Below, piece by piece: positions 6,736 through 13,838 of a stretch of DNA of 17,443 bases. Source of the stretch: Actinocrinis sp046724665 (lineage in GTDB: Bacteria; Actinomycetota; Actinomycetes; Streptomycetales; Catenulisporaceae); the NCBI GenBank assembly GCA_046724665.1, contig JBKOWZ010000084.1:1-17443 (forward strand), written 5' to 3'. The notes under the pieces are model-generated. The model worked only from the letters and a program-made list of their open reading frames with translations. It was not told where the DNA came from and searched no databases. Position 1 is the first letter of the stretch; each line of letters begins with the position of its first letter. A program made the translations under genes and the position numbers.

Positions 6736-7195
6736 CGCCGATCTCGACCGTGAGCTCAACCTCGACCGGCGAACCCAGCGGCAGCTCGGACACTCCGATG
6801 GAGGTCCGGGCATGCCGCCCGGCGTCCCCGAAGACGGCGACCAGCAGTTCGCTGGCCGCGTCCATGACCTTGGCCTGGTCGGTGAAATCCCTGGCCGACC
6901 GGACGTAGCCGACCATCTTGACGACTTGCGACACGCGGTCGAGCCCGGCCTCCTCGTGGACGGCGGCCAGTGCCGCGAGAACGCAGCGCTCGGTCAGTTC
7001 CCGGGCCTGCGCGACGGTGACGTCGTCGCCGACTTTCCCGGTCCGGATCAACTCGCCGTGCTGCATCGGAATTTGTCCGGCCACGAAGACCAGGTCCTTC
7101 GATCGCACCGCCGGGATGTACGTGCCCTTAGGCGGACTCACCGGGGGAAGCTGGAAACCGAGCTGGGCCAGGCGAGCTAGGGGATTGGTGTCCAC
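6731..7195 (-). CDS. RidA family protein (YjgF/YER057c/UK114), enamine/imine deaminase type
   Basis: This 154-residue protein has the RidA plan: an N-terminal extension, the strand DLVFVAGQIPM (34-44), the helix VAQARELTERCVLAALAAVHEEAG (61-84), then VVKMVGYVRSARDF (91-104) and the C-terminal RTSIGVSELPLGSPVEVELTVEI. Arg130 lies where the substrate-carboxylate Arg of active RidA proteins is found, so deaminase activity is plausible. It resembles the longer RidA-like group (about 150 residues) rather than the canonical 128-residue enzyme. These proteins hydrolyse reactive enamine/imine intermediates made by PLP enzymes; some subgroups serve biosynthetic clusters. The GTG start lacks a ribosome binding site, but TAACAT (7203-7208, minus strand) lies 7 nt upstream, suggesting a leaderless mRNA. 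It converges with the PhzF-like gene. Confidence 0.9.
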   Translation of the reverse strand: MDTNPLARLAQLGFQLPPVSPPKGTYIPAVRSKDLVFVAGQIPMQHGELIRTGKVGDDVTVAQARELTERCVLAALAAVHEEAGLDRVSQVVKMVGYVRSARDFTDQAKVMDAASELLVAVFGDAGRHARTSIGVSELPLGSPVEVELTVEIGA

Positions 7196-7417
7196 GCGCG
7201 GAATGTTAGTGGAGCCGGAGAGTACGAATTCACCGTTGTGCCGGCCGGCTGAATTAATTCGCCCGAACGGGGTCTGGGACGGCTACGCTGTTCGTGGTCT
7301 GAGTCGTTGCCGAGGGGGAGGGGGGAGCAACGGCCTGGCGGCGGATGTGCCGCCAGGCCGTTGTGCGCTCGGCGCTGTGTCTGTGGCCGTGCTGTGTCCG
7401 TGGTGTGTGTCAGTGAG
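7196..7417. other. Intergenic region between ridA-like and deacetylase genes
   Basis: It holds the proposed leaderless promoter of the RidA gene at its left end and the deacetylase terminator hairpin (7328-7363). A G-rich tract (7312-7326) lies between CGTTGC (7305-7310) and GCAACG (7327-7332). These could pair with each other and compete with the terminator stem. I see no gene. Confidence 0.5.
7328..7363 (-). terminator. Strong terminator of the deacetylase gene
   Basis: CAACGGCCTGGCGGC (7328-7342) pairs perfectly with GCCGCCAGGCCGTTG (7349-7363) around a 6-nt loop, giving a 15-bp GC-rich stem 54 nt beyond the deacetylase stop. No U-run follows on the minus strand, a common situation for actinobacterial terminators. 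Confidence 0.8.
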
Positions 7418-8419
7418 CTAACTTGTGCTACAGGACACCGATGGCCAGGTCCATTGGCCGTTGGGTGAGATGGTCACGCCCCAGTTGTTGCCGCTGCCGT
7501 TGGGTTTGGCGACCATCACGTACTGGCTGGTCCACGTCGCGCTGACGTTCCAGGTCGTGTAGACCACGGCGGGCGCGACGAGGTTCATGGTGACGGTCCA
7601 GGTGTTGGAGCCGGTGACCGAGACGTTCAGGTTGTACCAGTTGCTGCCCTTGGAGCCGGCGGAGAGCGTCGCGGTGCAGGTGCCGCCGCCTCCGCCACCC
7701 CCGCCGCCACCACCGGAGTCGCTCGGGGCCACGGCGCGGCCGGTCTGCGGCGAGATCATCCCGGTGCACAGACCCTTGCTCGCAAGCGTCTGCGCGATCT
7801 GCGGGATCGCGGTGAGCGTGTTGGCCGGCCACTCGTGCATGAGGATGACCTGGCCGTTGGTGAGCCGGGAGTTGGCCTGGACGATCGCGGAGACGCTCGC
7901 GCCGTTCCAGTCCTGCGAGTCCACGTCCCAGATGATCTGGGTCAGGCCGTATTTGGCCTCGACCGACTGCACCGTGGAGTTGGTTTCGCCGTAGGGCGGG
8001 CGGAACAGCTTCGGCGTGCCGCCGCCGGCGTTGGCGATGGCCCGCTGGGTGTTGCCGATCTCCGTGTCGATCTGGGCGGAACTGAGCTGGGTCAGGTGCG
8101 GGTGGGTGTAGCTGTGGTTGCCGACCCACATGCCGGCGTTCACCTCGGCCTGGACCTGCGCGGGGTAGGCGGCTGCGTACTGGCCCTCGTTGAACATGGT
8201 CGCGCGCATGCCGTTCTGCTTGAGCGCGTTGAGGATGGCTGGGGTGTGGTCGTTGGACGGTCCGTCGTCGAAGGTGATGCCGACGTACCCGTTGCACGTG
8301 GCGGCGTGCGACGGCGCGGCGACGGTCACGGCGGTGACGCCCGCCATCGCCGTCGTCAGCGCGGCGGCCGCCAGCGCGGCGACCAGCGGCCGTCTGGACG
8401 TATGGGTTCTGATGTGCAT
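7418..8419 (-). CDS. Secreted CE4 polysaccharide deacetylase with C-terminal CBM2
   Basis: The ATG at 8419 follows a GGAGG ribosome binding site and gives 333 residues; a longer frame to 8569 has no such signal. Residues 1-39 are a signal peptide (RR, long Ala-rich core, cleavage near SHA-AT). The NodB domain (about 42-230) has all five CE4 motifs: TFDDGPS (49-55; Asp51 base, Asp52 metal), HSYTH (His102 and His106 metal), RPPYG (140-144), DVDSQDW (165-171) and LMHEW (193-197; His195). A poly-Gly linker (236-246) leads to a roughly 85-residue module bounded by Cys248 and Cys330 and rich in Trp/Tyr, resembling cellulose-binding CBM2. This plan is known from acetylxylan esterases and chitin deacetylases, so removal of acetyl groups from plant xylan is my preferred role, acting outside the cell. 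A strong promoter with a flanking inverted repeat lies upstream. Confidence 0.9.
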   Translation of the reverse strand: MHIRTHTSRRPLVAALAAAALTTAMAGVTAVTVAAPSHAATCNGYVGITFDDGPSNDHTPAILNALKQNGMRATMFNEGQYAAAYPAQVQAEVNAGMWVGNHSYTHPHLTQLSSAQIDTEIGNTQRAIANAGGGTPKLFRPPYGETNSTVQSVEAKYGLTQIIWDVDSQDWNGASVSAIVQANSRLTNGQVILMHEWPANTLTAIPQIAQTLASKGLCTGMISPQTGRAVAPSDSGGGGGGGGGGGTCTATLSAGSKGSNWYNLNVSVTGSNTWTVTMNLVAPAVVYTTWNVSATWTSQYVMVAKPNGSGNNWGVTISPNGQWTWPSVSCSTS

Positions 8420-8623
8420 GGGGCTGGGTCCTCCAGGGTTCGCGACGCGGTCGTCATTGGCCGCCGCGATCAGGCCAGGACGCCGACCGGCGTCGGAAGC
8501 CGGGCAGCGTCGGATGGCGTGGTGGCACTCGGGGGATTGACAGACGGTCACCGTGTGGGCGCAGGGCACGGTTCCGGGGCCCTGCCGGTGGCCCGGATTT
8601 GACAGTGCTCGATGTCAGACGAT
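8420..8623 (-). other. Long 5' untranslated region of the deacetylase gene
   Basis: About 200 nt separate the predicted transcription start from the ATG. The in-frame extension (50 codons from 8569) is Cys/His/Arg-rich and precedes a clear signal peptide, so I read it as untranslated. Apart from the left arm of the operator-like repeat (8600-8609) I recognise no riboswitch or other named element. Confidence 0.45.
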
Positions 8624-8660
8624 GGCGAGAGTATTGGTCCGGGCCCGGCGCACTGTCAAC
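8600..8660. repeat. 10-bp inverted repeat flanking the deacetylase promoter
   Basis: TTGACAGTGC (8600-8609) is the exact reverse complement of GCACTGTCAA (8651-8660). The right arm contains the -35 box and the left arm falls just downstream of the predicted transcription start, 41 nt apart. This is the geometry of paired repressor sites, or of an operator that reuses the -35 sequence. Confidence 0.65.
8631..8660 (-). promoter_or_regulatory. Promoter of the deacetylase gene
   Basis: On the minus strand a perfect -35 box TTGACA (8660-8655) is followed after 18 nt by AATACT (8636-8631). Two direct copies of TTTCGGAA, 10 bp apart, lie just upstream of the -35 box at about 8664-8681 (plus-strand reading). 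Confidence 0.65.
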
Positions 8661-8782
8661 AAGTTTCGGAATATTTCGGAAACATGATCAAGGGTCTTGT
8701 GAGATCGATCGAATATGCAGGCAGGTCGTGAGCTATGTCATCTGAGTGGAAGGGTGCGAAAGTTGCGGCGGTTGGGGTGGGG

Positions 8783-9586
8783 TCAGGGCACCAGCGGCAT
8801 GGTGTCCATGTGGACGACCCGTTCCCCGACACCGCCGCTGCCGTCGCCGAGCGGGTGCGATTCGATCTCCTCCACGACGAGGCGCAGCGGCGTGGACGCC
8901 GGGTCCGCTGGAAGCTGAATCGTCGCGGACCACATCGCCATGTTCTGATCCGAGAGCTGCGGCGCGGCGACGGTCACCGGGCTCTGGCCGGACTGGCGCC
9001 AGCGCAGGTCCGGATCGGCGACGCCCGGGACGGCGGTCTCGAGCATCGCGTCGGCCTGCGCGGGCGAATCCGTGGGAGTCGTGAAGCCGCAGGAGAGCAA
9101 AAGCTCGAAGACGTCGCCGACGCCGAGCCCGGCCGTCAGCACCCTGCTGGCTGCGTCCCAGCCCCACGAGGGCGGCGCGCCGCCCGCGGCCAGCCGCAGC
9201 CGGAACGCCGACAGCTGCGGCCATGGCCCGGGACCGAGGTCCACCGGTTGCGGGCCGGCGGCCGGTGGCAGCCCCTGCACCACCACCGACCGGCACAGCA
9301 CGTCGGGCAGTCACGTGACCGGCAGCGTGTCGATGTCGTAGTAGACACCGCCCGGCGCCGCGTTCGCCATGTCCGGCGGTGCCACGCACGGAACCCGATG
9401 CCACGCTGTTTGCGGAGCCGTAGCGGTGAAGCAGCCCGCGCCGGGCAGTTGCGTCTGCTGTATGACGGCCGACCAGTCGCGTGAATCAGGGGACGCCGCT
9501 CCGGACCAGCCCGCGCCCGCAGTAATCGATACCACGACACCAAGGGGCGCATGCTGTCGCAGACGCCTGAAACGGAGTGATGTCAC
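8783..9586 (-). pseudogene. Secreted protein gene interrupted by an in-frame TGA
   Basis: A GTG at 9586 with GGGGAG upstream opens a frame that encodes a signal peptide (RFRRLRQHAPLG... ending near SGAA) and a GCFTATAPQTAWHRVPC segment reminiscent of Cys-pair N-termini of other actinobacterial secreted proteins. At codon 92 (9311-9313) there is a TGA. The same frame then continues for 175 codons with strong third-position GC and protein-like sequence up to 8783. Restoring one base (TGA to TGG) gives a 267-residue secreted protein. Alternatives are a sequencing error, readthrough, or two separate genes, since a GTG at 9301 could restart translation. I do not recognise the family or its function. 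It lies 57 nt behind the lipoprotein gene, probably in one transcript. Confidence 0.6.
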
Positions 9587-9643
9587 CCCGGATTCTCCCC
9601 ACGGCGTTCTGAGCGCGCTCTGGATGCGCTCTGTACGCCGGCA

Positions 9644-10162
9644 TCAGTCCAGACCCTGCGAAATCGGCGGGATGGGGCCGCAGGTATCGACCGCGCCGCA
9701 GCGTACCGGCTGGGCCGGGGTCTTCGCGCCGCAGTACGACACGCCGCCGACCTTGGTGCCGCCCACGAAGTCGGCGTAGTAGCCGGTGACGGTCCTGCCG
9801 GGCAGCAGGAGCCCGAAGAACCCCTTCTCGCGGTCGAGGCGCGCGACGCCGTTGATGCCGGTGCGCACCGTGCCGATCGACTCGCTGAAGTTCGCCGGCA
9901 AGTGCGGGCCTGACTCATGCACCCAGAGGTTCACCGGCGCGCCGACCAGGGGCTTGCCGCCGGACGTCACCGTCGCGGTGATGACGACGCGTGCATAAGG
10001 CCCCCGAGCGTGGACCGGTGTCACGGCGACGTCCGCCGTCGTGCAGTCCACGTGGACGAGGCTGCACCCCGTCACACCGCCGCCCGCGACGCCCGCGAGC
10101 AGGGCGGCGAGGGCGGCGGCGGAAGTGGTGGCGCGGATGTTCAGAGACTTGGGTATGAGCAC
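9644..10162 (-). CDS. Small lipoprotein with an Ig-like/carboxypeptidase-regulatory-like domain
   Basis: The GTG at 10162 gives 172 residues and places a signal peptide with lipobox VTGC (Cys33) at the N-terminus, so this start is preferred over the longer frame to 10258, although the ribosome binding site is weak. After the lipid anchor, residues about 45-135 follow the pattern of bacterial Ig-like or carboxypeptidase-regulatory repeats: VVITATVTSGGKPLVGAPVNLWV, then IGTVRTGINGVARLD. A Cys-containing C-terminal tail (Cys at roughly 145-165) may form disulfides. It should be anchored on the outer face of the membrane. The function is unknown; a binding or structural role is inference. The gene precedes the interrupted secreted-protein gene by 57 nt. 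Confidence 0.72.
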   Translation of the reverse strand: MLIPKSLNIRATTSAAALAALLAGVAGGGVTGCSLVHVDCTTADVAVTPVHARGPYARVVITATVTSGGKPLVGAPVNLWVHESGPHLPANFSESIGTVRTGINGVARLDREKGFFGLLLPGRTVTGYYADFVGGTKVGGVSYCGAKTPAQPVRCGAVDTCGPIPPISQGLD

Positions 10163-10225
10163 TGGTACAGACCTAACGTTCCTGACTCTTCTCACTCCCG
10201 AACGCGAGTTCGCAGGACGCTGACG

Positions 10226-10255
10226 AAGGTAGTGTGCGAAGCGGCCTGCGGTCAT
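10226..10255 (-). promoter_or_regulatory. Candidate promoter of the lipoprotein gene
   Basis: On the minus strand ATGACC (10255-10250) and TACCTT (10231-10226) are 18 nt apart, giving a TGAC core in the -35 box and a TAnnnT -10 box. This would leave a 5' UTR of about 55-60 nt. Confidence 0.4.
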
Positions 10256-10397
10256 CACACGATCGGGTGAAGAAACACCCGCAGTTGCCCGACATGCCGC
10301 GATACGCCGGTGAGCGCGGCGTACTAAAACGTGACGGCCTAGTGTCTCGCTCGGCAGCCCCCCGCAACGCAGCCAGATGTCGTCATGGGGCAGCGAG

Positions 10398-10432
10398 CCC
10401 GGAACGTAGGCTGCCGAGGCCTAGGTTCCGGG
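10398..10432 (-). terminator. Terminator of the heparinase-regulator operon
   Basis: CCCGGAAC (10398-10405) pairs with GTTCCGGG (10425-10432); after a single G/G mismatch, TAGGC (10407-10411) pairs with GCCTA (10419-10423) around a 7-nt loop. The hairpin begins 25 nt past the regulator stop. No U-run follows. Confidence 0.65.
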
Positions 10433-10457
10433 AACCCGGAGGATGGCTGTGCGCCGG

Positions 10458-11579
10458 TCAGCGGGGCGGACGCGGCGGCGCCGACGACTCGCGCACGGTC
10501 AGCGAAGGGCTGATGACCACGCGATGCGCGGGCAGTTCCGGGTCCGCGAGCCGGTCGGTGACCAGCCGGACCGCGGCCCGACCGATCGAGCGGCGCGGCG
10601 GGCGCACCGCGGTCAGCGGCGGGCTGAACAGCCCCGCGATCTCGTCGTCGTAGGCCACCACCGACAGATCGCCCGGCACCGAGAGGTGGCGCTCCTCGCA
10701 CCGTTGCACCAGCGCGATGGCCTCGGCGTCGGCGTGCACGACCAGCGCGGTCGTGCGGGTGGCGAGGCAGCGGTCCAGCACCTCGTCCAGCGCGGCGTCC
10801 CAGGCGGCGCGGTGCGCCGGCGCCTGCGCGTCCACGGTCGCCGCCGCGTCGAGGCCGCAGTCGGTTATCGCCTCAAGCCAGCCGCGGTGCACGTGCGGGC
10901 TGGTCGGGCTGTGCTCGCCGAGCACCACGCCGACCTTGCGGTGGCCGAGCGAGACCAGGTGCCGCACGGCCATGGCGGCGCCCAGCGCGTGGTCCGTCAC
11001 GACCGACTCGACCACGGCGTGGTGCGGGCCGACCGTGGCCGTGCGCTCGAGCAGCACGACGGGGATGCCGGTCCCGGCCAGCCACTCGATCGTGCGCTCG
11101 GCCGTCGGCGCGTCCATCCGCGGCGCGACGATCAGGCCGCTGACGCTCAGCTGCTCGACCAGCCGGACGAGCTGGGGCCGGTCGTCCTCGGTGTCGTACG
11201 ACGATCCGCGCAGCACGATCCGTGCGCGCACCTCGCGGGCCGCCTCCTCCGCGCCGCGCGCCACATCCGGCCAGTAGTAGTCCAGCGAGGGCACCAGCAT
11301 GCCGAGCGGCCGGCCCTCAGCCGAGGGCGCGCCGGCGCCGGCCGATTCCTCGGCCGTCAGCGCGTCGTCCTCGAAGTCCAGCAGCGCCACACCGCCGTGC
11401 ACCCGGCGCACCAGCCCTTCCGCGGCGAGCTGGGCGATGTCGCGGCGGATCGTCACCGCGGCGGCGCCGAGCCGGTCGGTGAGGTCTGACACGCGCAGCA
11501 CGCCGTCGCGCTGCAACGCCTCGAGCAGCCGTGCGCGGCGGGTGACCTGAAGCGGTCCACGGGTTTCTGGCGCGCTCAC
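10458..11579 (-). CDS. DeoR-type HTH / LacI-type sensor transcription regulator
   Basis: The GTG at 11579 follows GGAGGAG and overlaps the upstream stop by 4 nt (GTGA), giving 373 residues and translational coupling to the lyase gene. Residues 13-68 form a DeoR-family winged helix: RRARLLEALQRDG, VRVSDLTDRLG-type helix, the TIRRDI recognition segment (43-48) and LVRRVHGGVAL. Residues about 85-360 form a LacI/periplasmic-binding-protein-like sensor: LGMLVPSLDYYWPDVARGAEEAA, GLIVAPR, IPVVLLER, DHALGAAMAVRHLVSLGHRKVGVV, and a C-terminal SVVAYDDEIAGLFSPPLTAVRPP segment. Classic LacI proteins carry a different HTH, so this is the hybrid class. It probably senses a sugar released by the neighbouring enzymes and binds the GATC-rich divergent promoter region, acting as a repressor; ligand and sites are inferred. 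Confidence 0.9.
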   Translation of the reverse strand: MSAPETRGPLQVTRRARLLEALQRDGVLRVSDLTDRLGAAAVTIRRDIAQLAAEGLVRRVHGGVALLDFEDDALTAEESAGAGAPSAEGRPLGMLVPSLDYYWPDVARGAEEAAREVRARIVLRGSSYDTEDDRPQLVRLVEQLSVSGLIVAPRMDAPTAERTIEWLAGTGIPVVLLERTATVGPHHAVVESVVTDHALGAAMAVRHLVSLGHRKVGVVLGEHSPTSPHVHRGWLEAITDCGLDAAATVDAQAPAHRAAWDAALDEVLDRCLATRTTALVVHADAEAIALVQRCEERHLSVPGDLSVVAYDDEIAGLFSPPLTAVRPPRRSIGRAAVRLVTDRLADPELPAHRVVISPSLTVRESSAPPRPPR

Positions 11580-13510
11580 CGCAACTCCTCCACAGTCAGT
11601 TCGAGGGCGCCGGCCGGGCCCAGCGCGGTGACGTCGATCTCCAGCCGCGTCAGCCGGTCCCCCCACACGTCGCGCAGCATGGGGTCTGCGAGCTCGCGGA
11701 CCGTGGCCGTGCAGGGTGCGTCCGCCGGATTCCAGGCCACACTTACCGTACCGGCGCCATCGAGCGCGATGATTTCGGCGCGTCCGCTACCGAGCCGTAC
11801 CTCGCCCGCCGCGATCAGGTGTAGCCGTGTACGGCTCGGCGTGCCGTTCTCGGTCTCCGGGGCCAGGTCGAGCTGCCACGAGTCGCGGATGATGATCCGA
11901 CCGCTGGCGCGGTCGAGCCGGGCCGTGCGCCGCCAATGGCGTACATCGCCGCGCGGGTAGGCCGCCGCGAGGTCGAGAGTCAGCCCGGAGCCGGCGGCGT
12001 CAACGACGGCTGACACGTCGCGGGCCGCATACCGGCTGCCGTGTTTCTGCGCGCTGCCGCGGATTTCGGGGACGTTGTGCCAGGAGCTCTGCATCGTCCA
12101 GATCGAGTACCGGTCGGGGCCGAAGGTCTGCGCGGTGTAGGTGGGGCGTCCGGGATCGACGAGCACTGGTACGCCGCCCAGCGCGACGATCACGCCGCCG
12201 ACGTCGTTGTGGTTGTGGTGCTCGCCGTTGTGGCCGCCCTTGGCCGCGAGCGTCAGCCCGGCGGGGGAGCCGGCGGTGAGACGGGCCAGCAGCACCTGCG
12301 CCGAGGGGAGCCAGACGTCGCGCGGCAGCGGCGAGTTGCCCGGCGACGCCGCGAGCCATGCCCGGTCTGTCAGTGCACGCAGAAGGCGGCCGAGGCCCTG
12401 ATCCTCGTGCGCGACCGGCGTGCCGGGGCTGCGATGCGCGGCGGCATGCGCTTGCGCGTCGCGGTCGCCTACTCGGCGAGCGGCGCGGTGCAGTGCGTCC
12501 CACGGTTGGTGGCTCGGCGGCCGGGCCGGGCCGTCGGCGTGGTTGACGTACCACGCCGCGCCGAGGTGCATCTGGTGCGGGAACGCGACGGTCTCGCGCA
12601 GAGCGTCAACGGCGACCACGCTCAGCGCGCCGTTCGTCGCGTGGTCGAGCAGTTCGAGCGCCTCGAGCAGCCGACACGCCCCGTTCCACCAGTACGCGTA
12701 CCCTTCGTCGATCGCGCCGTCGGGCGGCAGCGACGCGAGGTAGCGGTCGAGTCCTTCGACAACCAGATCGACCAGCTCTGCCCGCCGCTCCGGATCATCG
12801 ACCAGGCGCAGCGCGGCGACGAGCACGTTGCCGTGTATCCACGGATTCCAGTTGTGCACGTCGCCGTCGAGGCCAAGCCAGTGCCAGTCGCGGCGGGTGG
12901 CGAACGGTGTCAGCACACGGCGATCGACCTCGTACCGGATGCGCGCCCGCAGCCCCGGAATCCGCTCGTCGAGTTGGGCGCCGAGCAGGTGGTCGATCCA
13001 TGCCAGCTGTGCGGCGACCTCGCCGGCGCCCAGATCCAGGTACGGGTCGGTCACGGTTGGTACCACCGCGCCGTGTCGCAGCAGCGTGTCGTCGTGGGCC
13101 GGCCAGCACCAGCTGCTCTGCTCGCACAGCAGGGTGACCCCGTCGGCCAGCTCGTCCAGCCACATGCTTTGGAGAGTCACAGCGGCGAGCACGGCGGCGC
13201 GGCTGAGGCGCTGCTCCCGTGCCCAGATGACCTGCTCGTACCCGTCGCGGTCGCCGTCGCGGAAGTAGCGTGCGTACGCGTGCGCCAGCGGTACCGGCCA
13301 CGCCGAGGCGAGGTCGGCCTCGGCGCGCTCGCGCAGGTCCCGAATCGTCGCCTCGTCCACCTGCCCGGGTCCCCAGCTGAGGCGGTCGGCGGCCGGCGGC
13401 ACGGGCAGGCAGCGCGCGGGAGGAGCGAGCAGTTCGGCCAGCCGCGCGGGCCCGAGCCGTGGCCAGGCGGATGCCAGCGGCCCGGCGAAACGGTCCGTGC
13501 TGATCGACAT
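11576..13510 (-). CDS. Heparinase II/III-like polysaccharide lyase
   Basis: The ATG at 13510 (GGATGGGAAG upstream) gives 644 residues without a signal peptide, so the enzyme is probably cytoplasmic and acts on imported oligosaccharides. The N-terminal half is an alpha/alpha toroid like that of heparinase II and alginate lyases, with conserved segments DVHNWNPWIHGN (217-228) and DEGYAYWWNG (268-277), which contain candidate catalytic Asn, His and Tyr residues. The C-terminal beta-sandwich carries the family's GGHNGEHHNHNDVG motif (425-438), whose His/Asp normally bind the structural metal, followed by VPVLVDPGRPTY. Such lyases cleave uronic-acid-containing polysaccharides by beta-elimination; the exact glycan cannot be told. 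The stop overlaps the start of the regulator gene. The predicted -10 box (TACGAT, minus strand, 13552-13547) lies within GATC repeats, consistent with repression. Confidence 0.88.
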   Translation of the reverse strand: MSISTDRFAGPLASAWPRLGPARLAELLAPPARCLPVPPAADRLSWGPGQVDEATIRDLRERAEADLASAWPVPLAHAYARYFRDGDRDGYEQVIWAREQRLSRAAVLAAVTLQSMWLDELADGVTLLCEQSSWCWPAHDDTLLRHGAVVPTVTDPYLDLGAGEVAAQLAWIDHLLGAQLDERIPGLRARIRYEVDRRVLTPFATRRDWHWLGLDGDVHNWNPWIHGNVLVAALRLVDDPERRAELVDLVVEGLDRYLASLPPDGAIDEGYAYWWNGACRLLEALELLDHATNGALSVVAVDALRETVAFPHQMHLGAAWYVNHADGPARPPSHQPWDALHRAARRVGDRDAQAHAAAHRSPGTPVAHEDQGLGRLLRALTDRAWLAASPGNSPLPRDVWLPSAQVLLARLTAGSPAGLTLAAKGGHNGEHHNHNDVGGVIVALGGVPVLVDPGRPTYTAQTFGPDRYSIWTMQSSWHNVPEIRGSAQKHGSRYAARDVSAVVDAAGSGLTLDLAAAYPRGDVRHWRRTARLDRASGRIIIRDSWQLDLAPETENGTPSRTRLHLIAAGEVRLGSGRAEIIALDGAGTVSVAWNPADAPCTATVRELADPMLRDVWGDRLTRLEIDVTALGPAGALELTVEELR

Positions 13511-13838
13511 GTCTTCCCATCCACGGCGCGGGGCTGATCGATTGTGATCGTATCAGATCACTCCAGGCTGGAGATAGCCGTGAGCGGTGCTGCGGCGAGC
13601 CGGTCGAGCCGGACTGCGAGATCGTTTCCGATCATTTATCGACACCGTGATCGACTGCGCCGTGCTGGCTTTGCGGCAAATGCCGGAACTTTGCGACCGG
13701 TTGAGATCGGATCTGATCAGATCTCGGCTTCAGTGGTATTGACATGTTCGCTTTCGATCGATTTCATGTCCGTGAAACAGACCCGTTCACTTTGTGATCA
13801 GGTCGGCTCAGTCGGCGCTCCAACGGAGGAGGGGACAC
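13511..13838. promoter_or_regulatory. Divergent promoter/operator region with phased GATC repeats
   Basis: This 328-nt gap between the divergent lyase and DUF2264 genes has no coding sequence. GATC begins at 13536, 13546 and 13556 (10-bp steps), 13620 and 13630 (10 bp), 13649, then 13705, 13710, 13715 and 13720 (5-bp steps), 13756 and 13796. Embedded are GTGATC/GATCAC arms (13544-13561), the 14-bp palindrome GATCTGATCAGATC (13710-13723), GAGATC/GATCTC arms (13703-13725) and CTCCAGGCTGGAG (13561-13573). I infer binding sites for the locus regulator and perhaps a second factor. Confidence 0.65.
13739..13767 (+). promoter_or_regulatory. Promoter of the DUF2264/ABC operon
   Basis: A perfect TTGACA (13739-13744) is followed after 17 nt by TTTCAT (13762-13767), a moderate -10 match. 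Transcription would start near 13774, leaving a 5' UTR of about 65 nt. The 14-bp GATC palindrome ends 15 nt upstream of the -35 box. Confidence 0.55.

Larger units (their letters stand above)
10163..10457. other. Intergenic region between lipoprotein and regulator genes
   Basis: No gene is seen. It contains the candidate lipoprotein promoter, a small CGGGTG/CACCCG hairpin with an A-rich loop (10264-10281), and the regulator's terminator hairpin (10398-10432). Confidence 0.5.

Noticed and set aside
8420..8569. 50-codon N-terminal extension of the deacetylase
   Set aside because: It would bury the signal peptide, and the ATG at 8419 has a strong GGAGG site.
8735..9484. Plus-strand frame over the interrupted secreted-protein gene
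   Set aside because: It has no stop break, but its composition is that of a reverse shadow, whereas the minus frame has high third-position GC, a signal peptide and a ribosome binding site.
12041..13537. 498-codon plus-strand frame opposite the lyase gene
   Set aside because: Mirror frame of the heparinase-like gene, with no recognisable motif; the minus-strand protein has the HNHND motif and a coupled downstream gene.
13544..13561. CRP-type binding site at the GTGATC/GATCAC arms
   Set aside because: The half-site spacing (TGTGA and TCAC 10 nt apart) does not match the CRP consensus of 6 nt.
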